Shown here piece after piece: positions 51,893-61,013 of a stretch of 64,000 nucleotides of DNA. Source of the stretch: Scandinavium sp051650185 (GTDB lineage Bacteria; Pseudomonadota; Gammaproteobacteria; Enterobacterales; Enterobacteriaceae); assembly GCF_051650185.1 (NCBI RefSeq), contig NZ_JBOFIN010000079.1, positions 20,078-84,077 on the forward strand, in the 5' to 3' direction. Within the stretch, counting starts at the first letter, position 1. Every line of letters begins with the position of its first letter. The notes beneath the pieces are model-generated. The model searched no databases. It was given only the letters and a program-made list of their open reading frames with translations, and was not told the origin of the DNA. The translations under genes and the position numbers were made by a program.

Positions 51893-53368
51893 ATGGCGGT
51901 AACGCAAACGGCCCAGGCATGCGATCTGGTCATTTTCGGCGCGAAAGGCGATCTGGCGCGTCGTAAATTGCTGCCTTCCCTGTATCAACTGGAAAAAGCG
52001 GGCCAGATCCATCCGGACACCCGTATCCTTGGGGTAGGGCGTGCCGATTGGGACAAAGATGCATACACCAAAGTGGTGCGCGAGGCGCTGGAAACCTTCA
52101 TGAAGGAGAAGATTGACGAGAGTCTGTGGGACACCCTTAGCGGTCGCCTGGACTTCTGCAATCTGGATGTCAACGACACCAAAGCCTTCACCCGTTTGGG
52201 CAAAATGCTCGATCAGAAAGAGCGCGTGACCATCAACTATTTCGCGATGCCGCCAAGCACCTTCGGCGCCATCTGCAAAGGGTTGGGCGAAGCGAAACTT
52301 AATGCCAAACCGGCACGCGTCGTGATGGAGAAGCCACTGGGTACGTCCCTGGCAACCTCCCGCGAAATCAACGACCAGGTAGGCGAGTACTTCGAAGAGT
52401 GCCAGGTTTATCGCATCGACCACTATCTCGGTAAAGAGACGGTACTGAACCTGCTGGCGCTGCGCTTTGCCAACTCCCTGTTCGTCAACAACTGGGATTC
52501 CCGCACTATTGATCACGTGGAAATCACCGTGGCGGAAGAAGTGGGCATCGAAGGGCGTTGGGGGTATTTCGATCAGGCCGGACAGATGCGCGACATGATC
52601 CAGAACCACCTGCTGCAAATTCTCTGCATGATTGCGATGTCACCGCCGTCTGACCTGAGCGCCGACAGCATCCGTGATGCGAAAGTGAAAGTGTTGAAAT
52701 CTCTGCGTCGTATCGACCGCTCAAATGTGCGTGATAAAACCGTACGCGGCCAGTACACCGCCGGATTCGCCCAGGGCAAAAAAGTGCCGGGCTATCTGGA
52801 AGAAGAGGGCGCAAACAAGAGCAGCAACACCGAAACCTTCGTGGCTATCCGTGTGGATATCGACGACTGGCGCTGGGCTGGCGTGCCATTCTACCTGCGT
52901 ACCGGTAAACGTCTGCCGACCAAATGTTCAGAAGTTGTGGTTTACTTCAAAACCCCGGAACTCAATCTGTTTAAAGAGTCCTGGCAGGAACTGCCGCAGA
53001 ACAAACTGACCATTCGTTTGCAGCCGGACGAAGGCGTGGATATTCAGATCCTCAACAAAGTGCCGGGCCTGGATCACAAACATAACCTGCAGACCACCAA
53101 GCTGGATCTGAGCTACTCCGAAACCTTCAACGAAACGCATCTGGCCGATGCTTACGAGCGTCTGCTGCTGGAAACCATGCGCGGTATTCAGGCGCTGTTC
53201 GTGCGTCGTGATGAAGTCGAAGAGGCGTGGAAATGGGTCGACTCCATCACCGAAGCGTGGGCCGCCGATCAGGATGCACCAAAACCGTATCAGGCAGGCA
53301 CATGGGGACCGGTTGCTTCTGTGGCGATGATCACCCGCGATGGCCGCTCGTGGAACGAGTTTGAGTAA
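51893..53368 (+). CDS. zwf: Glucose-6-phosphate 1-dehydrogenase
   Basis: Zwf oxidises glucose-6-phosphate with NADP+, feeding both the pentose phosphate and Entner-Doudoroff routes. It has 491 residues, as in E. coli. The nucleotide-binding loop is GAKGDLARR at 16-24 and the substrate motif RIDHYLGKE at 174-182. GAGGAGA precedes ATG 51893. It is divergent from hexR and followed by edd after a terminator, which lets edd-eda be regulated separately. In E. coli zwf also answers to SoxS/MarA; I could not place a clear sox box here. Confidence 0.98.
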   Translation: MAVTQTAQACDLVIFGAKGDLARRKLLPSLYQLEKAGQIHPDTRILGVGRADWDKDAYTKVVREALETFMKEKIDESLWDTLSGRLDFCNLDVNDTKAFTRLGKMLDQKERVTINYFAMPPSTFGAICKGLGEAKLNAKPARVVMEKPLGTSLATSREINDQVGEYFEECQVYRIDHYLGKETVLNLLALRFANSLFVNNWDSRTIDHVEITVAEEVGIEGRWGYFDQAGQMRDMIQNHLLQILCMIAMSPPSDLSADSIRDAKVKVLKSLRRIDRSNVRDKTVRGQYTAGFAQGKKVPGYLEEEGANKSSNTETFVAIRVDIDDWRWAGVPFYLRTGKRLPTKCSEVVVYFKTPELNLFKESWQELPQNKLTIRLQPDEGVDIQILNKVPGLDHKHNLQTTKLDLSYSETFNETHLADAYERLLLETMRGIQALFVRRDEVEEAWKWVDSITEAWAADQDAPKPYQAGTWGPVASVAMITRDGRSWNEFE

Positions 53369-53446
53369 AGTCTGACGCTACTCCGATCAGGGTATTTTAC
53401 CGGTAACATGATCTGACACAGCATCTCGTGCGATATTTACGCATTT

Positions 53447-53481
53447 AAGCCTCGGGTGGTTCACCACCGGGGCTTTTTTTA
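53447..53481 (+). terminator. Intrinsic terminator between zwf and edd
   Basis: AAGCCTCGG-GTGGT pairs with ACCACC-GGGGCTT, with one wobble and one bulge, around 53447-53473, followed by seven or more T residues. It separates zwf from the edd-eda unit. Confidence 0.85.
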
Positions 53482-53603
53482 TTACACTGACGGGAGATGA
53501 ATTTGCCCCTGAGCTACAGCACACGCGCGTTTCAGCATTGTTAATCACTCCTGAATTTCGTGTTAATGCCTAAGCCCAGACACTCAGAATTTGAGGAGCT
53601 TTT

Positions 53604-55415
53604 ATGAATCCTGTATTGTTACGCGTAACACAACGTATTGTTGAACGCTCACAAAAGACCCGCAGTGCCTACCTCGCCAGGATTAAACAGGCCAAATCCG
53701 ATACCGTCCAACGCTCAAGCCTGGCTTGCGGGAATCTGGCCCATGGTTTTGCTGCCTGCCAGCCCGATGACAAAGCGTCGCTGAAAAGCATGCTGCGTAA
53801 CAATATCGCGATCATTACCTCCTACAACGACATGCTGTCGGCACATCAGCCCTACGAACACTATCCGGATGTGATCCGCAAAGCGCTGCACAGCGTCAAC
53901 GCGGTCGGTCAGGTCGCTGGCGGGGTTCCCGCCATGTGTGATGGCGTGACCCAGGGTCAGGACGGCATGGAGCTTTCTTTGCTGAGCCGCGAAGTGATTG
54001 CCATGTCCGCGGCAGTGGGGCTGTCTCACAATATGTTTGATGGGGCGCTGTACCTGGGCGTGTGCGATAAAATTGTCCCGGGGCTGGCAATGGCGGCGCT
54101 CTCCTTCGGTCACCTGCCTTCCATCTTCATTCCGTCTGGCCCAATGGCGAGCGGTCTGCCAAACAAAGAAAAAGTGCGTATTCGTCAGCTGTATGCTGAA
54201 GGTAAAGTGGATCGCATGGCGCTGCTGGAGTCGGAAGCGGCTTCTTATCACGCGCCTGGCACCTGTACTTTCTACGGCACAGCCAACACTAACCAGATGG
54301 TTATTGAGTTTATGGGTATGCAGTTACCGGGTTCATCGTTCGTGCATCCGGATGCGCCAATGCGTGAGCTGCTGACTGCGGCGGCTGCACGCCAGGTCAC
54401 GCGTATGACCGGTAACGGCAACGAATGGATGCCGCTGGGTAAAATTTTCGATGAGAAAGTGGTGGTAAACGGTATTGTCGCGCTGCTGGCGACAGGCGGC
54501 TCCACCAACCACACCATGCATCTGGTGGCGATGGCTCGTGCGGCTGGCATCATCATTAACTGGGATGATTTCTCTGATCTGTCCGATGTGGTTCCTCTGA
54601 TGGCACGCCTGTACCCGAACGGTCCTGCGGATATCAACCACTTCCAGGCAGCAGGCGGCGTGCCGGTGCTGATTCGCGAACTGCTGAAAGGCGGGTTGCT
54701 GCATGAAGATGTGGACACCGTAGCGGGCCACGGCCTCCATCGTTACACCATGGAGCCATGGCTGAACAACGGCGAACTGGACTGGCGTGAAGGCGCGCAG
54801 GCATCTCTGGATGAAGCCGTTATCGCCAGCTTCGATAAACCGTTCTCTCATCACGGCGGCACCAAAGTGCTAAGCGGTAACCTCGGGCGCGCGGTGATGA
54901 AAACGTCTGCCGTGCCGGTTGAGAATCAGGTTATTGAAGCGCCAGCGGTGGTCTTTGAAAGCCAGCATGACGTATTGCCAGCCTTCGAAGCAGGGCTGCT
55001 GGACAAAGATTGCGTGGTGGTCGTGCGCCTTCAGGGGCCAAAAGCCAACGGCATGCCAGAATTACATAAACTTATGCCGCCATTAGGTGTATTATTGGAC
55101 CGCCGTTTCAAAATTGCGTTAGTCACCGATGGACGCCTTTCCGGTGCATCCGGTAAAGTACCTTCAGCCATTCATGTCACCCCGGAAGCTTACGACGGTG
55201 GCCTGCTGGCGAAAGTCCACGATGGCGACATGATTCGTGTTAATGGCCAGACAGGCGAATTGACCCTGCTGGTGGACGAAGCGGAACTGGCGGCACGCAA
55301 GCCACATATTCCTGATTTGAGCGCACAACGAGTGGGCACCGGGCGCGAGCTGTTTGGCGCGCTGCGTGAAAACCTCTCAGGTGCGGAGCAGGGCGCAACC
55401 TGCATCACTTTTTAA
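53604..55415 (+). CDS. edd: Phosphogluconate dehydratase
   Basis: Edd converts 6-phosphogluconate to KDPG, the first committed step of the Entner-Doudoroff pathway. It has 603 residues, as in E. coli, and belongs to the IlvD/Edd iron-sulfur dehydratase family. Visible landmarks are the cysteines in GVPAMCDGVTQGQDGME and PGTCTFYGTANTNQM, and LLATGGSTNHTMHLVAMA. GAGGAG precedes ATG 53604. eda begins 39 bases after its stop. Control by GntR and HexR/KDPG is expected from relatives; no operator was located with confidence in the 235-base upstream gap. Confidence 0.98.
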   Translation: MNPVLLRVTQRIVERSQKTRSAYLARIKQAKSDTVQRSSLACGNLAHGFAACQPDDKASLKSMLRNNIAIITSYNDMLSAHQPYEHYPDVIRKALHSVNAVGQVAGGVPAMCDGVTQGQDGMELSLLSREVIAMSAAVGLSHNMFDGALYLGVCDKIVPGLAMAALSFGHLPSIFIPSGPMASGLPNKEKVRIRQLYAEGKVDRMALLESEAASYHAPGTCTFYGTANTNQMVIEFMGMQLPGSSFVHPDAPMRELLTAAAARQVTRMTGNGNEWMPLGKIFDEKVVVNGIVALLATGGSTNHTMHLVAMARAAGIIINWDDFSDLSDVVPLMARLYPNGPADINHFQAAGGVPVLIRELLKGGLLHEDVDTVAGHGLHRYTMEPWLNNGELDWREGAQASLDEAVIASFDKPFSHHGGTKVLSGNLGRAVMKTSAVPVENQVIEAPAVVFESQHDVLPAFEAGLLDKDCVVVVRLQGPKANGMPELHKLMPPLGVLLDRRFKIALVTDGRLSGASGKVPSAIHVTPEAYDGGLLAKVHDGDMIRVNGQTGELTLLVDEAELAARKPHIPDLSAQRVGTGRELFGALRENLSGAEQGATCITF

Positions 55416-55454
55416 TACGACAAGTTTACTCATTCTGGCGAGAGAACAACTCTG

Positions 55455-56093
55455 ATGAAAAACTGGAAAACAACAGCAGAAGCAATCCTGACCAACGGCC
55501 CGGTTGTCCCGGTTATCGTGGTTAATAAACTGGAACATGCGGTGCCAATGGCGAAAGCGCTGGTTGCCGGTGGCGTGCGCGTACTGGAAGTGACGCTGCG
55601 TACTGCATGCGCGATGGACGCTATTCGCGCCATTGCCAAAGAAGTGCCGAACGCTATCGTCGGTGCGGGTACCGTGACTAACGTTCAGCAGCTGAAAGAA
55701 GTGACCGAAGCCGGTGCGCAGTTTGCTATCAGCCCTGGCCTGACTGAGCCACTGCTGAAAGCCGCAACCGAAGGCACTATTCCGCTGATCCCGGGCATCA
55801 GCACTGTGTCTGAACTGATGCTGGGCATGGATTACGGCCTGAAAGAGTTTAAATTCTTCCCGGCGGAAGCTAACGGCGGCACTAAAGCGCTGCAGGCGAT
55901 TGCGGGTCCGTTCGCCCATATCCGTTTCTGCCCAACGGGCGGTATCTCTCCTGCGAACTACCGTGATTACCTGGCGCTGAAAAGCGTACTGTGTATCGGT
56001 GGTTCCTGGCTGGTGCCAGCCGACGCGCTGGAATCTGGCGATTACGACCGCATCACCAAAATTGCTCGCGAAGCGGTTGAAGGCGCTAAATAA
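55455..56093 (+). CDS. eda: KDPG aldolase
   Basis: Eda splits KDPG into pyruvate and glyceraldehyde-3-phosphate. It ends the Entner-Doudoroff route and also takes KDPG made from hexuronates and pectin. It has 212 residues (213 in E. coli). Catalytic E45 (VLEVTLRT) and Schiff-base lysine K133 (EFKFFPAE) are present. It forms an operon with edd. It links this region with the GPH/GH105 locus at 28308-31035, whose predicted products would reach Eda. Confidence 0.98.
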   Translation: MKNWKTTAEAILTNGPVVPVIVVNKLEHAVPMAKALVAGGVRVLEVTLRTACAMDAIRAIAKEVPNAIVGAGTVTNVQQLKEVTEAGAQFAISPGLTEPLLKAATEGTIPLIPGISTVSELMLGMDYGLKEFKFFPAEANGGTKALQAIAGPFAHIRFCPTGGISPANYRDYLALKSVLCIGGSWLVPADALESGDYDRITKIAREAVEGAK

Positions 56094-56102
56094 GTGACGT
56101 TA

Positions 56103-56176
56103 GGGCGGGTGGCGCTACGCTTACCCGCCCTAAAAGACCTGACTGTAGGCCGGGCAAACCACGTGCCGCCCGGCAT
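56103..56176. repeat. REP pair between eda and purT
   Basis: GGGCGGGTGGCGCTACGCTTACCCGCCC (56103-56130) and an inverted unit TAGGCCGGGC with GCCGCCCGGC (56146-56174), between convergent genes. Confidence 0.82.
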
Positions 56177-56179
56177 GTT

Positions 56180-57358
56180 TTATCCGTGAATACTCACTGT
56201 CGCTGCCGCCACTTTCGCCCGTTCAACCGCCGTTTCCACATCCTCTGCCACGGCTAACGCCACGCCTAAACGACGGGTTCCGTCGATCTCCGGCTTGCCA
56301 AACAGGCGCAACTGCACACCCGCTCCAACAGCGGCTTCAAGATTGCCGAAGCTGACATTGTGGCTGCTCAGTTCAGGCAGGATCACCGCTGAAGCTGACG
56401 GGCCATACTGACGAATCGCGCCAATCGGTAAACCAAGGAACGCGCGAACGTGCAGCGCAAACTCAGACAGATCCTGTGAAATCAGCGTCACCATACCTGT
56501 GTCATGCGGGCGGGGAGAGACTTCGCTGAAGATAACCTCGTCGCCGCAAACGAACAGCTCGACGCCGAATAAGCCGTAACCGCCTAACGCCAGCACCACT
56601 TCGCGGGCGATAGCCTCCGCGCGCTCCAGGGCCAGCGCGCTCATTTGCTGCGGCTGCCAGGATTCGCGGTAATCGCCATCTTCCTGACGATGGCCGACAG
56701 GGGCACAGAAATGCACACCGTCTGCGGCACTGACGGTCAGCAGGGTGATTTCGAAATCAAACTTCACCACGCCTTCCACAATCACCCGACCGGCACCGGC
56801 ACGCCCACCAAGCTGTGCATATTGCCAGGCGGCGCTAAGACTCTCTTCCGTACGGATAAAGCTTTGACCCTTACCCGATGAGCTCATCACTGGTTTGATG
56901 ATGCAAGGCAGACCAATTTCTGCCACGGCATCACGGAATGACGCTTCGCTGTCGGCAAAACGGTAGCTGGACGTAGGCAGCTTCAGCTCTTCTGCCGCGA
57001 GGCGGCGAATACCTTCGCGGTTCATGGTGAGCTTCGTCGCACGGGCGCAGGGAACAACGTGCTGCCCGGCTTGTTCCAGTTCAATCAGCATATTGGTGGC
57101 GATAGCTTCTATTTCCGGCACGATGAAGTCGGGTTTTTCCTGCTCAACCAGTGCCTTAAGTGCCTGCCCGTCGAGCATATTAATGACGTGGCTGCGGTGC
57201 GCGACGTGCATTGCCGGCGCATCGGCGTAACGGTCAACGGCAATCACTTCAATCCCCAGACGCTGGCACTCAATGGCCACTTCTTTTCCCAGCTCGCCAG
57301 AGCCTAATAACATCACGCGGGTTGCCGCCGGACGCAGCGCTGTGCCTAGTACAGTCAT
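56180..57358 (-). CDS. purT: Formate-dependent GAR transformylase PurT
   Basis: PurT uses formate and ATP to formylate glycinamide ribonucleotide in purine synthesis. It has 392 residues, as in E. coli. It is an ATP-grasp enzyme: an N-terminal PreATP-grasp domain with MLLGSGELGKEVAIECQRLG, the ATP-grasp core with PVMSSSGKGQSFIR and FGVELFVCGDEVIFSEVSPRPHDTG, and a C-terminal cap. A PurR operator lies 38 bases upstream of the start. In K-12 yebG and yebF lie beyond it; here the next gene is yebE. Confidence 0.98.
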   Translation of the reverse strand: MTVLGTALRPAATRVMLLGSGELGKEVAIECQRLGIEVIAVDRYADAPAMHVAHRSHVINMLDGQALKALVEQEKPDFIVPEIEAIATNMLIELEQAGQHVVPCARATKLTMNREGIRRLAAEELKLPTSSYRFADSEASFRDAVAEIGLPCIIKPVMSSSGKGQSFIRTEESLSAAWQYAQLGGRAGAGRVIVEGVVKFDFEITLLTVSAADGVHFCAPVGHRQEDGDYRESWQPQQMSALALERAEAIAREVVLALGGYGLFGVELFVCGDEVIFSEVSPRPHDTGMVTLISQDLSEFALHVRAFLGLPIGAIRQYGPSASAVILPELSSHNVSFGNLEAAVGAGVQLRLFGKPEIDGTRRLGVALAVAEDVETAVERAKVAAATVSIHG

Positions 57359-57396
57359 AACGAAATTCCACAGTAAAAAAGTGGCCGCCAGTATAT

Positions 57397-57412
57397 ACGA
57401 AAACGTTTGCGT
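57397..57412. promoter_or_regulatory. PurR operator of purT
   Basis: ACGAAAACGTTTGCGT matches the PurR consensus ACGCAAACGTTTGCGT at 15 of 16 bases. It lies just upstream of purT, which is a known member of the purine regulon. Confidence 0.9.
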
Positions 57413-57532
57413 CTGTCTCGGGCTGCGCCACTTGCCCTTCGCAGTAATTTTCGCATCTTTAGCTCAGCCAGACGTATCCTTACACCTTCTCGCTTACGCT
57501 TGAGAAATTCGTCGCAGCGTAATGAGGGAAAC

Positions 57533-58183
57533 ATGGCTAACTGGCTCAATCAACTCCAGTCTTTACTCGGTCAATCTTCTTCTGCTCAGCCTTCCGGCGA
57601 GCAGGGGCTTAGCAAACTGCTGGTGCCAGGCGCACTCGGTGGTCTCGCCGGCTTGCTGGTCTCCAGCAAATCCTCCCGCAAACTGTTAGCCAAATACGGC
57701 ACGGGCGCGTTATTGGTTGGCGGCGGCGCGGTGGCTGGCACTGTGCTGTGGAATAAATACAAAGACAAAGTGAGAACGGCGCATCAGGGTGAACCGCAGT
57801 ACGGGCAACAAACCAGCCCTGTGGATGTGCGAACGGAGCGTCTGATTTACGCCCTGGTGTTTGCAGCAAAGAGTGATGGGCACATTGACGACAAAGAACG
57901 TGCCGCCATTGAGCAACAGTTACAGGAGGCAGGTGTTGAAGCTCAGGGGCGTCAGCTGGTCGAGAAAGCCATTGCTCAGCCGTTAGATCCACACCTACTT
58001 GCCCGTGATGTTCGCAATGAAGAGGAAGCACTGGAGCTTTATTTCCTCAGCTGTGCTGCCATCGATATCGATCACTTTATGGAGCGCAGCTATCTCAACG
58101 CGCTGGGCGATGCACTGAACATCCCCCAGGACGTCCGTGACGGCATCGAAGCTGACCTGAAGGCACAAAAACAGGCCGTTTAA
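57533..58183 (+). CDS. yebE: TerB-like inner-membrane protein YebE
   Basis: YebE is a DUF533-family protein of unknown function, known in E. coli as a CpxR-responsive gene. It has 216 residues from ATG 57533 (MANWLNQLQSLLG); the frame open from 57407 crosses the PurR box and is rejected. A glycine-rich membrane segment lies at about 30-75 (VPGALGGLAGLLVSS and GTGALLVGGGAVAGTVLW). A TerB-like helical domain covers about 105-215, with AAKSDGHIDDKERAAIEQQL. I saw no clear CpxR box. It is divergent from purT and upstream of ptrB. Confidence 0.92.
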   Translation: MANWLNQLQSLLGQSSSAQPSGEQGLSKLLVPGALGGLAGLLVSSKSSRKLLAKYGTGALLVGGGAVAGTVLWNKYKDKVRTAHQGEPQYGQQTSPVDVRTERLIYALVFAAKSDGHIDDKERAAIEQQLQEAGVEAQGRQLVEKAIAQPLDPHLLARDVRNEEEALELYFLSCAAIDIDHFMERSYLNALGDALNIPQDVRDGIEADLKAQKQAV

Positions 58184-58265
58184 CGCCACATTGGCAGGTT
58201 TCGCTTGCATCGTTCTGCACATTTGCCACCCTTAGGGTAAATGTATTATGCAGAAGAACAACGAC

Positions 58266-60326
58266 ATGCCACCAAAAGCAAAACGCATTCCCCACGTCAT
58301 GACCTTGCATGGCGACACGCGAACCGACAATTACTACTGGCTGCGCGACGATGACCGTTCGCAGCCAGCGGTACTCGACTATCTGAAGCAGGAAAATGAC
58401 TACGGGCGTGAAGTGATGGCGTCACAGCGTAGCCTGCAGGATAAGGTGCTGAAAGAGATTGTTGACCGCATTCCTCAACGTGAAGTTTCTGCGCCTTATA
58501 CGAAGAACGGATATCGCTATCGGCAGATCTACGAGCCGGGCTGCGAGTATGCGCTTTATCAGCGTCAGTCAGTGCAGAAAGAGGAATGGGATGAGTGGGA
58601 GCTGTTGCTCGACAGCAATCAGCGCGCGGCGCACAGTGAGTTTTACACCCTCGGGGGCTTAGGTATTTCGCCAGACAACACCCTGATGGCATTAACGGAA
58701 GACTATCTTTCACGCCGCCAGTACGGCCTGCGCATTCGCAACCTGGAAACCGATAACTGGTACCCGGAAACGCTGGAGAATATCGAGCCCGAATTTGTGT
58801 GGGGCAACGATTCACAAACGATTTATTACGTCCGTAAACACCCGACCACGCTGCTGCCGTATCAGGTATGGCGGCATACCGTTGGGATGCCGATCAGCGC
58901 AGATGAAAGGGTGTATGAAGAAAAGGACGACATGTTTTACGTCAGCCTGCATAAAACCAGCTCGAAGCACTATGTGATCATTTATCTCTCCAGCGCCACC
59001 ACCAGTGAAGTGCTGCTGCTGGATGCCGAAATGCCAGATGCCCAGCCGCTCTGTTTCCTGCCTCGTCGCAAAGATCATGAGTACAGCGTCGACCATTTCC
59101 AGCACAATTTTTATCTGCGTTCTAACCGCGACGGGAAAAATTTTGGGCTCTATCGCACTTCTGTTCGCGATGAAAACCGCTGGGAAACGCTGATCCCGGC
59201 TCGTGATGACGTGATGCTGGAAGGCTTTACGCTGTTTACTGACTGGCTGGTGGTGGAAGAGCGCCAGCGTGGGCTGACCAGCCTGCGGCAAATCAACCGT
59301 AAAACCCGCGAAGTCACGGGTATCGCCTTTGACGATCCGGCCTATGTCACCTGGGTAGCCTATAACCCTGAATCAGATACTTCGCGCCTGCGCTACGGTT
59401 ATTCCTCGATGACCACGCCAGACACGTTATTCGAACTGAACATGGATACCGGCGAGCGTAAAGTCCTCAAGCAACAGGAAGTGAAGGGCTTTGACGCAAG
59501 CCTTTATCGTAGCGAGCATTTGTGGATCAAAGCGCGTGATGGCGTCGAGGTGCCTGTGTCGCTGGTCTATCACCGTAAGCATTTCCGCCGGGGCAAAAAC
59601 CCTATACTGGTGTACGGCTACGGCTCTTATGGTGCCAGCATGGACGCCGATTTCAGCAGCAGTCGTTTAAGCCTGCTCGATCGGGGTTTTGTCTTTGCCA
59701 TTGCGCATATTCGCGGCGGCGGTGAACTGGGCCAGCAGTGGTACGAAGACGGCAAATTCCTGCTGAAGAAAAACACCTTCAATGATTATCTCGACGTCTG
59801 TGATGCGTTGCTGGCGCAAGGTTTTGGCGATCCTGCTTTGTGCTACGGCATGGGAGGAAGCGCCGGGGGGATGCTGATGGGAACCGCGATCAATGAGCGT
59901 CCGGAACTGTTCCATGGCGTGATCGCGCAGGTGCCGTTTGTCGATGTGGTGACCACAATGCTCGATGAATCCATTCCTCTGACGACCGGTGAATTTGAAG
60001 AGTGGGGCAATCCTCAGGACGAGGAATACTATCGCTACATGAAAGAGTACAGCCCGTACGATAATGTGGCGGTGAAAACTTATCCTCATCTGCTGGTGAC
60101 CACCGGGCTGCATGATTCGCAGGTTCAGTACTGGGAACCGGCAAAATGGGTGGCGAAGCTGCGTGAGCTGAAGACCGACGATAATTTGCTGTTGCTCTGT
60201 ACGGAGATGGATTCCGGGCATGGCGGTAAATCAGGGCGCTTTAAAAGCTATGAAGGGGTCGCGATGGAATACACCTTCCTGATTGCGCTGGCCCAGAGGA
60301 CATTACCGGGCCAGGCACCGCGTTGA
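58266..60326 (+). CDS. ptrB: Oligopeptidase B
   Basis: PtrB is a cytoplasmic serine peptidase that cuts short peptides after lysine or arginine. I start it at ATG 58266 (MPPKAKRIPH, 686 residues, the E. coli length). An in-frame ATG at 58248 would add six residues. A seven-bladed propeller (about 70-400) gates the C-terminal hydrolase domain with the nucleophile motif GGSAGG near 530, followed by the aspartate region LHDSQVQYWEPAKW near 614-628 and the histidine in MDSGHGGKSGR near 652. It is convergent with exoX, whose stop abuts its own. Confidence 0.95.
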   Translation: MPPKAKRIPHVMTLHGDTRTDNYYWLRDDDRSQPAVLDYLKQENDYGREVMASQRSLQDKVLKEIVDRIPQREVSAPYTKNGYRYRQIYEPGCEYALYQRQSVQKEEWDEWELLLDSNQRAAHSEFYTLGGLGISPDNTLMALTEDYLSRRQYGLRIRNLETDNWYPETLENIEPEFVWGNDSQTIYYVRKHPTTLLPYQVWRHTVGMPISADERVYEEKDDMFYVSLHKTSSKHYVIIYLSSATTSEVLLLDAEMPDAQPLCFLPRRKDHEYSVDHFQHNFYLRSNRDGKNFGLYRTSVRDENRWETLIPARDDVMLEGFTLFTDWLVVEERQRGLTSLRQINRKTREVTGIAFDDPAYVTWVAYNPESDTSRLRYGYSSMTTPDTLFELNMDTGERKVLKQQEVKGFDASLYRSEHLWIKARDGVEVPVSLVYHRKHFRRGKNPILVYGYGSYGASMDADFSSSRLSLLDRGFVFAIAHIRGGGELGQQWYEDGKFLLKKNTFNDYLDVCDALLAQGFGDPALCYGMGGSAGGMLMGTAINERPELFHGVIAQVPFVDVVTTMLDESIPLTTGEFEEWGNPQDEEYYRYMKEYSPYDNVAVKTYPHLLVTTGLHDSQVQYWEPAKWVAKLRELKTDDNLLLLCTEMDSGHGGKSGRFKSYEGVAMEYTFLIALAQRTLPGQAPR

Positions 60327-60986
60327 TTATTCGCCGAGCCAGTGTTTGAGCGTCAATCGCAGCTCGGGGCTCATCGAATTGAGATTGTTGAACAGCCAGC
60401 GGAGGTAGCCGGGATCGTTCTCGGCCACTTCTGCGACAGGCTTGCCGCGGTATTTGCCGAAAGTGAAGGTGGTCAGCAACGCCGGGCGACCGGTGATATC
60501 GGCCATCTGATCTGGCGTCCACCCTGAGACGTTGATGATATCGATTAGCAACGCTGCGGTGATATAGCAGTCATACAGGGCGCGGTGGTGATGCAGGCCG
60601 GGCGGTGTTACAACGTTAAGCTTACGGGACTTATACAGCGCCATGTTGCTGTATTTAATCCCCGGCCACAGACGGCGCGCCAGTTTCATGGTGCAAATCC
60701 ATTCCCCGTTCATTTCCGGCAGAACGCGGCGGTCGAAGCTGGCATTGTGCGCAACATACCATGTGCTGCCCTGATAGTGCGGCACCACGTCTTCAATCCA
60801 CGGTTTGTCGGCCACCATCTCTTCGGTGATGCGATGGATAGCCATCGCCTGAGGGCTTATTGGTCTGTCTGGCCGCACCAGATGGCTCATCGGGTTCGTT
60901 ATCTTGCCGTCAACGATATCCACTGAGGCGATCTCTACCACGCCGCCCTGTAAATCGCAGGTTTCCGTATCGATAACGCGTAACAT
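60327..60986 (-). CDS. exoX: Exonuclease X
   Basis: ExoX is a distributive 3'-5' DNA exonuclease used in mismatch repair and UV repair. It has 219 residues (220 in E. coli). It is a DEDDh enzyme: exo I LRVIDTETCDLQ with D6 and E8, exo II WYVAHNASFDRR, and exo III HHHRALYDCYITAALL. A C-terminal domain of about 50 residues (TTFTFGKYRGKPVAEVAE) follows. It is the downstream gene of a minus-strand run after holE and yobB. Confidence 0.96.
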   Translation of the reverse strand: MLRVIDTETCDLQGGVVEIASVDIVDGKITNPMSHLVRPDRPISPQAMAIHRITEEMVADKPWIEDVVPHYQGSTWYVAHNASFDRRVLPEMNGEWICTMKLARRLWPGIKYSNMALYKSRKLNVVTPPGLHHHRALYDCYITAALLIDIINVSGWTPDQMADITGRPALLTTFTFGKYRGKPVAEVAENDPGYLRWLFNNLNSMSPELRLTLKHWLGE

Positions 60987-61013
60987 AATGCTCTCCCGGC
61001 AAAAAAGGGAAGG

